DNA of 64,000 nt, from positions 124,001 through 188,000 of the forward strand of contig JBCAXA010000001.1 of assembly GCA_038534295.1 (NCBI GenBank). Reading direction: 5' to 3'. The DNA comes from JBCAXA01 sp038534295. GTDB taxonomy: Bacteria; Pseudomonadota; Gammaproteobacteria; Steroidobacterales; Woeseiaceae. Positions 17,838 to 26,289 of the stretch are shown here, piece by piece (positions within the stretch are counted from its first letter, which is position 1; every line of letters starts with the position of its first letter). The notes beneath the pieces were generated by a model. It had not been told where the DNA came from. It did not search any database and saw only the letters and a program-made list of their open reading frames with translations. A program made the position numbers and the translations under genes.

Positions 17838-18377
17838 TTAGCGGCCGGTACCGCGCGCGCTTTCGGCCTCGCGGTTGCTGTCTCGGTGGCGGACCGTAGA
17901 GCGCGCCAGACCGAAATCGGCCGGCACCTGCAGACCCTGACGCAACAGCAGAATGGCGATCAGCGCGAAATGATGGGCGGTATGACTGTGCAGAAACTCG
18001 AGCTCGCGACCAAGGGTTGACGCGTTCGCCGGCAGCATGGGATCGCCGGGCTCGTGGCGCACGGCAAGCGTTTGGCTGACCGGTACGCGAAGTGCCGTCA
18101 GGTCGGTTACCAAGTCATCGATTCGTTCGGCTGCGAAACGTACGTCGCTCTCGCAACGCGTATCGCGCGAGCGGCACGCGTAGTCGATCTCCGCGCGGTC
18201 CAAGCCATGCAGCAAGCAATCGTAATGATCGAGCACATGGCGAACATGCGCACCTATTGACGTTGCAAGAACTGCATCGTCAGTGCTCGAGTAGCCACCC
18301 GGCGGAAGGGCGCGCAGCAGGCGAGCTAATTCGGCCAGTTGTTCGGCACAAACGAGCCTGGTTTCTGAATCCATCAT
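17838..18377 (-). CDS. DinB-like helical bundle protein
   Basis: This 179-residue protein resembles the DinB/YfiT four-helix bundle family. Possible metal-ligand histidines lie in SIGAHVRHVLDHYDCL and in LEFLHSHTAHHFALIAILL. DinB-type proteins often act as thiol- or metal-dependent transferases, but the substrate here is unknown. The ATG overlaps the plsC-like stop region by four bases on its 3' side of the operon order, so it is translated with the acyltransferases. The C-terminus is charged and unstructured. Confidence 0.6.
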   Translation of the reverse strand: MMDSETRLVCAEQLAELARLLRALPPGGYSSTDDAVLATSIGAHVRHVLDHYDCLLHGLDRAEIDYACRSRDTRCESDVRFAAERIDDLVTDLTALRVPVSQTLAVRHEPGDPMLPANASTLGRELEFLHSHTAHHFALIAILLLRQGLQVPADFGLARSTVRHRDSNREAESARGTGR

Positions 18378-19156
18378 GCTTCGAATTTCCAGCGGTGTTC
18401 ATTGAGTTGCTGCGAGACTGCGGTATGCAGCTCGCGGGCTAGCGATTTACGGTCGTCGCCGCGTTTTGGCGACTCACCGAATACCAGGCGTGCCGCGAAT
18501 CCCGGCAGCCCAAGGAGGTTGATGATGTGGCGCGCGAATCCCGCTTCGCCCCACCAACAAATTTCGTCGGCCGTCCGAGTCTCACTGCCCGGCTGTTTGT
18601 CGATTCGATACGTCAAGTAGCCGTAATTGACCGGAAAATCATGATCGGCCGCCATTTTCAGCAGCGACGGTCGAAACGGTAATACCGTTTCGCCAGCGGT
18701 ACTCGATCCTTCGGCGAAGATTACGACTGATGTCTCAGCGTCGAGTTTCGTGCGAATTTGTCGATTGGTTTCCGGCAGAGACCGGTGGCGCTCCCGATCC
18801 ACGTAAATCGTGCCGGCAATGGTGACCAAATGGCCAACCAGCGGCCAATGACGCACTTCTCGTTTGGAGACGAAAGCCGTTCTCATTTCGCTCGCCAGCA
18901 ATACGATATCGACGTAGCTCAAGTGATTGGCGACAAACAAGCCGGTGGTCTTCGGCGCCGCGCCGATGACATCGGTACGCATCCCGATCAACCAGCGAAT
19001 CGCCTGCGACCACCGCCTCAGTATGGTGCTTTGAATTTTCGCGCGCCGCGGCGAGTCCGACCGGGTCAAAAGTGCGGTCAGGGCGAGCGGTACGTAGCAG
19101 GCCGCAGACACCAGCGCGACACCGGTGCCGCGCAGCAGTCGCCTTACGAAACTCAC
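18374..19156 (-). CDS. 1-acyl-glycerol-3-phosphate acyltransferase family (PlsC/OlsA-like)
   Basis: This is a membrane-associated O-acyltransferase of 260 residues. An N-terminal hydrophobic segment (VALVSAACYVPLALTALL) precedes the catalytic NHLSYVD (HX4D) motif, GTIYVDRERHRS, the FAEGSSTAGETVLPF motif III, and VNYGYLTY. The family transfers an acyl chain to a lysolipid. The gene overlaps the OlsB-like gene by four bases, in the same order as olsB-olsA in ornithine-lipid producers. This makes an OlsA-like role on a lyso-aminolipid likely, although ordinary PlsC activity cannot be excluded. Confidence 0.82.
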   Translation of the reverse strand: MSFVRRLLRGTGVALVSAACYVPLALTALLTRSDSPRRAKIQSTILRRWSQAIRWLIGMRTDVIGAAPKTTGLFVANHLSYVDIVLLASEMRTAFVSKREVRHWPLVGHLVTIAGTIYVDRERHRSLPETNRQIRTKLDAETSVVIFAEGSSTAGETVLPFRPSLLKMAADHDFPVNYGYLTYRIDKQPGSETRTADEICWWGEAGFARHIINLLGLPGFAARLVFGESPKRGDDRKSLARELHTAVSQQLNEHRWKFEA

Positions 19157-19941
19157 GCCTGCGTCTCCAGCCCGAACATGCGCCTTGAGCGGCTATCCAG
19201 CGCTTCGATATCGAGCAGCGCGAGATAGTCGATGGTCTTAAAACGCCGATCAATCGCCGGCTCGCTAACAATGCGCGCGCCGTATTGCAGATACAGTCGC
19301 ATCAACTTCGGTACCCGCGCGCGCGCCGGTGCGGTCGCCGCTGCCGACGGCAGCTGATACTCCGGTTGCACCGACACAGTAAATTTATCCGACCGATAGC
19401 CGCCGGCCTCCAGATACTCGGCGACTGCGTAGCCGTCGGCCGGACTCTGCGACGTGAGTGAGCAGCAGCCGAAGAAATAACGCGATTGCGTTGCCTGCAT
19501 GTACCGCGCAAGTCCCAGCCAGAGCAGATACAGCACGCGTGTATTGCGATGCGCTGCAGCTATGCAAGCGCGACCGAGCTCAATCGATTGCTCGACAACG
19601 TGCATCGGAAATTCGTCGAGGCAAAACTCGTCGGCCGAATAGAAGCCGGACTCTTCCGCGACATCGAACGGGATCAACCGATACGTACCGATCACCGCGC
19701 CACTGGCAAGGTCCTCGACCAGCAAGTGATGGCAGTGAGCGTCAAAACGATCACGATCACGCATTTGCGCATAGGCGCTATCCAAACCTTCACCGAGCTC
19801 CAAGTTAAAAACGTCGAAGCGCAGCTTGAGCACCGCATCGACGTCGCGCGCATTGCGCGCCATCCGCATGCGGTAGCGATCGCTGCGCTCGTCGATCTGC
19901 GCAAGCTCGGTCGTCAATGCCGGGTTTTGTACGCTCAACAT
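19153..19941 (-). CDS. GNAT-family N-acyltransferase, OlsB-like
   Basis: This 262-residue protein belongs to the hemolysin/OlsB type of GNAT acyltransferases. RMARNARDVDAVLKLRFDVFNLELGEG, HHLLVEDLASGAVIGTYRL, ELGRACIAAAHRNTRVLYLLWLGLARYM and the later SQSPADGYAVAEYL are in the family order. OlsB attaches a 3-hydroxyacyl chain from ACP to the amine of ornithine. The start MLSVQNPA at 19941 overlaps the upstream stop by seven bases; a longer open frame is arginine-rich out-of-frame sequence. With the PlsC-like gene it forms an olsBA-like pair. The amino-acid substrate is not readable from sequence. Confidence 0.78.
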   Translation of the reverse strand: MLSVQNPALTTELAQIDERSDRYRMRMARNARDVDAVLKLRFDVFNLELGEGLDSAYAQMRDRDRFDAHCHHLLVEDLASGAVIGTYRLIPFDVAEESGFYSADEFCLDEFPMHVVEQSIELGRACIAAAHRNTRVLYLLWLGLARYMQATQSRYFFGCCSLTSQSPADGYAVAEYLEAGGYRSDKFTVSVQPEYQLPSAAATAPARARVPKLMRLYLQYGARIVSEPAIDRRFKTIDYLALLDIEALDSRSRRMFGLETQA

Positions 19942-20804
19942 CGATTGTTCGTCCGGCAAGAAAAATCCTGATCGGCGAGCATTGCAGGATCGACACGTTC
20001 GCCGAGACCGGTGAAAATCTGCGGCGAAGCAGCAACGATCGCTTCCGCACCGCCGGCGCGAGTGCGCATTTTGCCGATCTGCGCGCGCAGTTGCCGCGCC
20101 ACGTAGCGCGCAACCCAGCTGTCCGGCAATCCGCCGCCTAACTCGGCCGTGGCGTGCACGGCGACCAGTGTCATGGTCTCGTCCGCGCGCGCCATTAACC
20201 AACCGCCATCGTTGGCCGGCAGGTAAACCGCGCGCTCGAACTGACGCATCGTGAGGTCAGCGGCTTCGTTGCGATCCACCACCTCGCGCGCCATCTGTTC
20301 GCCACCGGCCGCGAGCGTCCAGCCGTGCTCCCACCAAACGCCGGTCGACGCGGCAACATCGGTTCGGGCGCGACTGCGAATCGTCCAGTGCCGGTCGGCA
20401 ACGGGCCACGGTAAGTTTACGAACTGGTACCAAACCGCGGCCCCACCCTCTTGGCGCAACTTGATTTCGACGAGACGGGACGCGTTTTGCTCAACGCTGC
20501 CCAGCGTCGCTACCCACAGACGCAGCCGATCTTCTGGCACGAGTGCGAGCGCGACAACACGGAAAATCATCTGGCCCGTATCGCCCATCGGCGTGCGATT
20601 ACGAAAGCTGATGACATCGCCACTCACCAATCGCTCGAGCTGCTCATCCGACGGACGCGGCAGCGTCAGCGTGGCTGCAGACGAATCGTTATATTGCTCG
20701 ACGAGCGCCAAAACGTCATCGGCATCCGCCGCCGAGACGGATGCCGATGAACAAACCAGGCTGCTGAGCAGGAGCGTCACCCGCATCGCCGTACCCCACA
20801 TCAT
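19935..20804 (-). CDS. secreted START/SRPBCC-domain lipid-binding-like protein
   Basis: This protein of 289 residues starts with a signal peptide (VTLLLSSLVCSSASVSAADA), so it is periplasmic. The body resembles bacterial START-domain proteins: VWYQFVNLPWPVADRHWTIRSR is the typical core strand region, followed by RQFERAVYLPANDGGWLMAR and a C-terminal helix (DSWVARYVARQLRAQIGKM) that would cap a hydrophobic pocket. START domains bind lipids or sterols. As first gene of an acyltransferase operon, it may carry or sense the lipid made there. Confidence 0.7.
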   Translation of the reverse strand: MMWGTAMRVTLLLSSLVCSSASVSAADADDVLALVEQYNDSSAATLTLPRPSDEQLERLVSGDVISFRNRTPMGDTGQMIFRVVALALVPEDRLRLWVATLGSVEQNASRLVEIKLRQEGGAAVWYQFVNLPWPVADRHWTIRSRARTDVAASTGVWWEHGWTLAAGGEQMAREVVDRNEAADLTMRQFERAVYLPANDGGWLMARADETMTLVAVHATAELGGGLPDSWVARYVARQLRAQIGKMRTRAGGAEAIVAASPQIFTGLGERVDPAMLADQDFSCRTNNRC

Positions 20805-20840
20805 CCGCGAATGATACCAGCAGCAACCGTCGCAGTGCCG

Positions 20841-21293
20841 TTAGGCCGCGGCCGGCGTCCCGACGAGCGGGTAGCGGCGCCAGTGCATGGCCACCAATGC
20901 GGCCAAGCACGACCAGGCGATCACCGCCATGATGAACAGCAGCGGATCGCCGCCCTCGGGCGCACCCGGAAACTTAACGAACACACCGAGTGGCGTTGCG
21001 AGATGAAAGAAAATCGCGCCAGTGAGCACGCCGAAACCGAGCAGCGCACCCCAATGGCGGGTCGTTGGGACCAGCAGCAAGATCGACGCGATCAGCTCAA
21101 CCGTGCCGACACCGTAGGCCCCGTAATTGGCGAACGGCTGAGCGATGGCTGACAAACCAATGGAGTCGAACCACGCGCCGAGCGTCGTGAAAATATGAAT
21201 CGTCTCTTGCGCACCGGTGAACTTGAACGGCAGCGACTGTAGAAAAACGAATACTGGTATTAGCACCAGAACCCACGGCAGATATTTTTTCAT
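20841..21293 (-). CDS. DoxX-like small membrane protein
   Basis: This is a 150-residue inner-membrane protein with about four hydrophobic segments. The start MKKYLPWVLVLIPVFVFLQSLPFKFTG, the conserved VGTVELIASILLLVP and the end region fit the DoxX-like superfamily. Function is unknown; relatives have been linked to oxidative-stress membrane complexes. I start at 21293, preceded by AGGGGAA; a longer frame to 21371 is out-of-frame-like sequence. It sits alone between the START gene and a TonB receptor gene. Confidence 0.75.
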   Translation of the reverse strand: MKKYLPWVLVLIPVFVFLQSLPFKFTGAQETIHIFTTLGAWFDSIGLSAIAQPFANYGAYGVGTVELIASILLLVPTTRHWGALLGFGVLTGAIFFHLATPLGVFVKFPGAPEGGDPLLFIMAVIAWSCLAALVAMHWRRYPLVGTPAAA

Positions 21294-21380
21294 GACAGTT
21301 CCCCTAAGTTTTATCGTTTGCCGCGCTGTGCGACATGGCGTTTGCTTGTTGCTAGAGACCGTCAGGGGCACGCAAATATT

Positions 21381-23420
21381 TCAGCGACTCGCCCCACCGA
21401 GCCGAAAACGCCAGTCGAATCCGGCATAAGCATACCTTGCCGGGGCAGGTTCGAAGTACCTGGCACCAAAGGCATTTATGCGGATATTGGCCGGATAGGC
21501 CTCGTCAGTGAGGTTATTGACGCCGAGATAGACGCGCACGGTTGACCGGTCGAGGGAGAACGTCGTGCCGGCGCGCGCATTCGCGACGGTGTAAGCGCTC
21601 TGCTCTGCCGAGCCCGCGTTGTTCAGCGAAATCGCCCCGACGCGACTGACATCGAATGCCACGAAACTCGAACCGGACACATCATACCGAGCGCCAATTG
21701 CCGCCACGTAGCGTGGCACGCCAGGCGTTCTCTCCCCGGAAAAGTCGTTGCCATTGGCCTCGTTGAACGTAACGAAACGAAAATCGTTCGCAGTGACGGA
21801 CAGCGTGACGGCAAGCACCTCGGTTGGCTGCCAGTCGACATCGAGTTCGACGCCGTCACGCCGACTCTCGCCCGCATTGGCAAAAAAGTCCCGTCCCGGA
21901 GCACTCTCCAGTTCGAACGGCACCAGCTCATCATCAAGCTCAATCCGGTACACCGACAGCGTCGATTTCAGCGTCGTTGCCAGTTGCCATCTCGCACCGA
22001 GCTCGGTCGACAGCGCCGTCGCCGGATCGAGGTTCGGGTTAAACCCGCCGCCTGCCGGATTGGCGAACTCCGTTGTCGTCGGCGTTTCAAAACTGCGCGC
22101 AACATTGCCGAACAGCACGACGTCATCGCGCCAACGGTACGTCGCACCGACCAACGGATTGAATGCGCGAAAACGCCGCAGACCCGAATCGTCGCCGTCA
22201 GCGAGTTCGCGGTCGGTAACGCGAAAGCGCAACACATCGTAGCGGCCACCAACATTCAGGTCCCAACGACCGCCGGCTGACCAGTACAGCGATGCAAATC
22301 CACCGATAGCGCGAACGTCCTCGCGTTGCGCAAGGGTTCGCGCTCCGCGCACGCCATCGTTATTGTCGAATCGGCTACGGTCGTCGCGAAGATCGTCCAC
22401 GTCGAAACCGGCGAGCCAACGCAGCGCACCGTCGTCGGTCGAGCGCAGCTCAACGCCACCGCCGACAAAACGTCGATCGAGATCAACCTGGCCCCCGCCG
22501 ATAAATGGCAAACGATTGTCGAAGTTGCGATCTAACGCATAACCGCGCCACCGCAGCGCCATTGAGTCGCCCACGGCATGGCGTAGGGTAGCGCCAACAC
22601 GCGCCTGCTCCAGTGATTCGCCGGCGTTGAAGCTAACATTTTGCGGCCGCGCAGCGGTGGGTGTCGCCGCGGCGCTGGCTGCGTCGACACCGCCAGGGTC
22701 TTCCGCCAACGGCTGGTCAGCAAAATTTGCGACGAGCGTGAATTCACCGTCCGCACCAACTGGCCTGCGTAGCACCGCGTTCAGCAAACGCTGTTCGGTG
22801 CGCGCGTGCTCACGATAGCCATCGAAATCGAGCGCACTGGCACTCACCAGCAGTACATTGCTGCCGAGCGCGCCGCTGGCGCGCGCTTTGATGCGCGCAA
22901 AACCGTCGTCGCCGAGTCCGCCGCCGAGTTCGACAATCGGCTCTGGCGCGGGCCGCTCACTCGCTATGCGAATGAGCCCGCCGGCCGCATTGCCGTACAG
23001 CGCCGCGGCTGGCCCCCGGACAACCTCGACGCGCTCGACGGACGCTAAATCGAGTGTGTCGAGCTGACCCTGGCCGTCCGGCAGGGTCAGCGGAATATCG
23101 TCGACGATGAGTTTGATGCCGCGGATACCAAAACTGCTTCTAGCACCGAAACCGCGAATGGCGATCCTGAGATCCTGAGCAAAGTTGTAGCGGTCTTGGA
23201 TGAAAACGCCCGGTACCGTCGTTAGCGCCTCGTCGATGCCCACCTGTTGGTAGCCGCTATCGAGCGCGGCTTTCTCGACGACGCTGATCGCCAACGGCGA
23301 ACGCTCGATTGTTTGCTCCAAGCGGGTAGCCGTTACGACGATTTCGTCGACCGTCTCTTGACCGATCGCGCCACCGCAAGCCAGCACGAGGCCGGCCGCG
23401 CAAGCCCCTGCACGAACCAC
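21381..23420 (-). CDS. TonB-dependent outer membrane receptor
   Basis: This is a 679-residue outer-membrane transporter. A short signal (ACAAGLVLACGGAIGQE) precedes a TonB-box-like ETVDEIVVTATR and the plug domain (VDEALTTVPGVFIQDRYNF, GFGARSSFGIRGIKL, VERVEVVRGPAAALYGNAAGG). The remainder is a beta-barrel ending in GFDWRFRL. The ligand is unknown. The start is GTG, four bases after the XdhC-like stop, so the gene belongs to an Lrp-XdhC-receptor operon. This suggests a substrate tied to amino-acid or purine-type metabolism, which is inference. Confidence 0.88.
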   Translation of the reverse strand: MVRAGACAAGLVLACGGAIGQETVDEIVVTATRLEQTIERSPLAISVVEKAALDSGYQQVGIDEALTTVPGVFIQDRYNFAQDLRIAIRGFGARSSFGIRGIKLIVDDIPLTLPDGQGQLDTLDLASVERVEVVRGPAAALYGNAAGGLIRIASERPAPEPIVELGGGLGDDGFARIKARASGALGSNVLLVSASALDFDGYREHARTEQRLLNAVLRRPVGADGEFTLVANFADQPLAEDPGGVDAASAAATPTAARPQNVSFNAGESLEQARVGATLRHAVGDSMALRWRGYALDRNFDNRLPFIGGGQVDLDRRFVGGGVELRSTDDGALRWLAGFDVDDLRDDRSRFDNNDGVRGARTLAQREDVRAIGGFASLYWSAGGRWDLNVGGRYDVLRFRVTDRELADGDDSGLRRFRAFNPLVGATYRWRDDVVLFGNVARSFETPTTTEFANPAGGGFNPNLDPATALSTELGARWQLATTLKSTLSVYRIELDDELVPFELESAPGRDFFANAGESRRDGVELDVDWQPTEVLAVTLSVTANDFRFVTFNEANGNDFSGERTPGVPRYVAAIGARYDVSGSSFVAFDVSRVGAISLNNAGSAEQSAYTVANARAGTTFSLDRSTVRVYLGVNNLTDEAYPANIRINAFGARYFEPAPARYAYAGFDWRFRLGGASR

Positions 23421-23424
23421 TGAG

Positions 23425-24441
23425 TCAGCCGCCGGTCGCGAACTGCGGGGGCTCGTCGGTCAACGCACCGCCGCCCCATTCGAGATCGGGCAAGGCGCGG
23501 CCGCGATACACCGCGCGTAACTCGGCCACGATCGACAACGCGATCTCGACGGCCGTCTTGCCGCCGGTCGCAAGACCAGCCGGGCCGTGAATCCTTGCTA
23601 TCGCATCTGCATCGACCGAACGCTCGGCCAGCGCGCGGCAGCGTTCGTCGTGCGAGCGACGTGAACCCAATGCGCCCAGATAGAACGCACTGGTTGGCGC
23701 GCAACGCTCCCAAACCGCCAGCTCACGATCATGCTCGTGAAATGCGGTGACGACAGCCGTGTGCGCATCAACCGCCAGCGCATCGAGCTGCCGAGCATCG
23801 CGTAAATGCATTTCGCGCGCGGCGCCAGCGGCTTGGAGCGTGACTTCGTCCGGACTGACGAGTGTGACGGCAAAGCCTTGCACCGCACCCAGTCGGGCAA
23901 GTTCGATGGCCACCGGGCCAGCGCCGACCACGATCAGATGAATCAGTGGATAGTAGTGACGCCGGTAGCAGCTGACCGATCGCGGCGCCGTACCGCCGCG
24001 CGTCATCAGCCCGGATCTCGGATCGATATCAATCGCTGCGACCTGACGCTCGCTGAGCCTTTGAATCGTCGCCTCGAGCACATCGATCCGCGGCTCGAGC
24101 GCGTAGTGCACATCAATGCCGGAACCGCAGGGTAACTGAACGTCCAGATACGGTGAACCAACGCCAAAGCGCGCCACGCGCGGTCCGTTGCCGCGAACCG
24201 CGGCAAGACCGACATCAGCGATCGCCCGTTCGGCGCAGCCGCCGGACAAATACCCGTAGTACTCGCCGTTGCCGGCAATCGCCATCTGGCTACCGAGCGG
24301 CCGCGGCGCAGAACCGGCCACATGCACCATCGTTGCGAGGCAAATCCGTTCACCCGCGCGCGACCACTCGAGCGCTTGCGGCAAGACATTTTCAATGTTG
24401 GCAACAATTGGATCCACGGCGGGCAACAACGAACTAGGCAT
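23425..24441 (-). CDS. XdhC/CoxI family protein
   Basis: This 338-residue protein carries the N-terminal XdhC/CoxI domain (CLATMVHVAGSAPRPLGSQMAI, YLSGGCAE, LPCGSGIDV) and the C-terminal Rossmann domain (LIVVGAGPVAIELARLGAVQGF, IHGPAGLATGGKTAVEIALSIVAEL). XdhC inserts the sulfurated molybdenum cofactor into xanthine dehydrogenase-type enzymes. No such enzyme is encoded here, so it serves a distant target or has another role. The ATG at 24441 shares its last-base junction with the Lrp stop (TGATG), indicating coupled translation. A longer frame upstream lies within lrp and is rejected. Confidence 0.85.
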   Translation of the reverse strand: MPSSLLPAVDPIVANIENVLPQALEWSRAGERICLATMVHVAGSAPRPLGSQMAIAGNGEYYGYLSGGCAERAIADVGLAAVRGNGPRVARFGVGSPYLDVQLPCGSGIDVHYALEPRIDVLEATIQRLSERQVAAIDIDPRSGLMTRGGTAPRSVSCYRRHYYPLIHLIVVGAGPVAIELARLGAVQGFAVTLVSPDEVTLQAAGAAREMHLRDARQLDALAVDAHTAVVTAFHEHDRELAVWERCAPTSAFYLGALGSRRSHDERCRALAERSVDADAIARIHGPAGLATGGKTAVEIALSIVAELRAVYRGRALPDLEWGGGALTDEPPQFATGG

Positions 24442-24896
24442 CAGACCGGCAGTTCGCCGGAGCAATCGACCTGTTTGAGAATGATCGTTGATTCTATATC
24501 GGCGACCGTATCGATCGCAGCGAGCTCGTGCTTTAGCAAGCGCTCGTACTCGCCGAGACTCCGCGCCACGATCCGCAGCACATAATCGTGCGAGCCGGCA
24601 ACGACGCAGCATTCGGTGACGCACGGCAACGCCGTGACCGCCTCCTCGAAGTTGCGACCGTTCTCGACGCTGTTGCGCTGCAACTTGACGAACGCCAGCG
24701 CAGCGATTCCAAAGCCGAGCTTTTCGAAATCCACCACTGGCCGATACGCGCGAACCACGCCGGCATGCTCGAGACGCCGCAGACGGCGCAAGCAGGGCGT
24801 CGGGGTCAAACCAACGGTCGAGGCCAACTCGGCGTTACTGCTCCGGGCATTGGCATTGAGCGCTTGCAGCAACTTTTTGTCGAGGCGATCCAGCAT
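24441..24896 (-). CDS. Lrp/AsnC family transcriptional regulator
   Basis: The protein is 151 residues from MLDRLDKKLLQALN. The N-terminal winged helix includes SSNAELASTVGLTPTPCLRRLRRLEHAGVV, and the C-terminal RAM domain (FVKLQRN, VTECCVVAGSHDYVLRIVARSLGEYERLL) would bind an amino acid. Lrp-type BkdR controls branched-chain ketoacid dehydrogenase in Pseudomonas. This gene sits 128 bases from, and divergent to, the gene preceding the bkd cluster, so a BkdR-like role is plausible. The start could be five or twelve codons earlier; neither has a clear ribosome site. Confidence 0.88.
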   Translation of the reverse strand: MLDRLDKKLLQALNANARSSNAELASTVGLTPTPCLRRLRRLEHAGVVRAYRPVVDFEKLGFGIAALAFVKLQRNSVENGRNFEEAVTALPCVTECCVVAGSHDYVLRIVARSLGEYERLLKHELAAIDTVADIESTIILKQVDCSGELPV

Positions 24897-25024
24897 GGCA
24901 TGAACACGCATATAGCAGTCTACGATTAGCATAAAATACTACGAAAACGGTGAATCAGGCGAGTATTTGCACGCTTCTGCTGCCAAAGGTTTGCTAAACT
25001 TCCGCCTCCCGTGGGGGGTAGCGC
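24897..25024. promoter_or_regulatory. divergent regulatory region between lrp and the PrnB-like gene
   Basis: This short divergent spacer contains an AT-rich stretch (CATAAAATACTACGAAAA region near 24929-24946) in an otherwise GC-rich context. That is the sort of bendable site Lrp proteins favour. A strong GGGGGG-rich ribosome site lies just before the ATG at 25025. I could not identify confident -35/-10 pairs. Confidence 0.4.
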
Positions 25025-26233
25025 ATGAGCCGACACGCCGAGCAGTTCGACCAGTGGATCCGCAGCCGGTTCGTCGAGCTGAACACAACACTCGAGCAAC
25101 TGTATTTCGCGCAAGACGCGCGCACTGCCACCCATCTCGCCGATCCGTCGCTGCGCGAAGCGTTGCGCGACGAAGGCGCCGAATATGTCTCCGCGCTGCT
25201 CGCCGAGGGCAACACCGACGAAGGATTCGAGGCCGCGTTTGACCTCCTCGGCAATGTCGGTCTCTACATGGGCGCGTGCCATCGGCACGGGCTGGACGAG
25301 AACGAACCGGCGCTCGCGACCGCGGCGGGACTCGCCATGCACATCGGCGCAAGCCTCGGATTAGCGCCACGTTTTGCAACCAGTCATCTTGCAACCCACA
25401 ACCTGGCCGTGCACGGCACGTATAAGCGCTTTACATCGCTCGCCGACGAAGCACTCTTTCTCGAGCACAACACGCGCGGCATCCTAGCTTACAAACGGGC
25501 CGCCGAAGCCCTCGTGCAGATCCTGCCCCTCGGCGTATCGCATCCAGTCGCTCGCGACTTGCTGACGGTCGCGGGCGATGCGCTAACGGACGTGGCGCGC
25601 ACCAACCAGGCCTTGTTCGACGATCTCGATGCCGATGCGTTTTTCTATTCGGTGCGCCCCTACTACAAGCCGTACCGCGTTGGCCGCACGGTGTACCGCG
25701 GCGCCAACGCCGGCGACTTCGCGGGCATTAACGAAATCGACTTACTGACCGGCCTGTGCGAAGCCAGCCACCCGATGTACTCGCAGCTGCTGGTCGACAA
25801 ATTTCTATTCATGTTACCAACCGACCAACAGCGCTTGCGCGAGTGCATGCGCCAGCGGAGTCTGCTCGACCGCTTTCTCGATGAATTGGCCGTGTCGTCC
25901 GCACCGCCGCTGCTCGACAACGCGCGGTGTTTTTTGCATGTCTGTCGAGCGCACGGCCACACGGCCAAGCAGCACCACGATTGGCTCGTGGAACGTTTCA
26001 TCAGCCAACCGTCGGCCGCACTCGACATGCAAGATCTGGCCACCGTAACTGCCAGCGGACCCCCGTTGCCGGTGCTGCTCCGCGGACTCGAAACGCTGCG
26101 CGACATGCGCCTGGCGGCACCCCGCGACGACATCCCAAGCCGCCATGCGGCGCTTGCTCGTCTTGCCAGGCGGGTTGGCGAAAGTACCGACACAGCCGGC
26201 AAAAAAGTCCACAGCGCAGGAGCTGGCTCGTAA
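25025..26233 (+). CDS. PrnB-family (DUF1864) protein, heme dioxygenase superfamily
   Basis: This 402-residue protein resembles monodechloroaminopyrrolnitrin synthase PrnB and its uncharacterised relatives, which share the indoleamine/tryptophan 2,3-dioxygenase fold. Key stretches are GNVGLYMGACHRHGL, LGVSHPVARDLLTVAG, SVRPYYKPYRVGRTVYRGANAGDF, NEIDLLTGLCEASHPMYSQLLVDKF and LPTDQQRLRECMRQRSLL. PrnB rearranges 7-chlorotryptophan in pyrrolnitrin synthesis, but no other prn gene is present here. The gene directly precedes bkd E1alpha by 56 bases. A heme enzyme acting on an amino acid or indole feeding or sensing branched-chain metabolism is possible but unproven. Confidence 0.7.
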   Translation: MSRHAEQFDQWIRSRFVELNTTLEQLYFAQDARTATHLADPSLREALRDEGAEYVSALLAEGNTDEGFEAAFDLLGNVGLYMGACHRHGLDENEPALATAAGLAMHIGASLGLAPRFATSHLATHNLAVHGTYKRFTSLADEALFLEHNTRGILAYKRAAEALVQILPLGVSHPVARDLLTVAGDALTDVARTNQALFDDLDADAFFYSVRPYYKPYRVGRTVYRGANAGDFAGINEIDLLTGLCEASHPMYSQLLVDKFLFMLPTDQQRLRECMRQRSLLDRFLDELAVSSAPPLLDNARCFLHVCRAHGHTAKQHHDWLVERFISQPSAALDMQDLATVTASGPPLPVLLRGLETLRDMRLAAPRDDIPSRHAALARLARRVGESTDTAGKKVHSAGAGS

Positions 26234-26289
26234 GATTTTTCGCGCCCCCTTGGTCTACGCGTGGGGGGTGCTCGACAGCGGAGTTCTGA

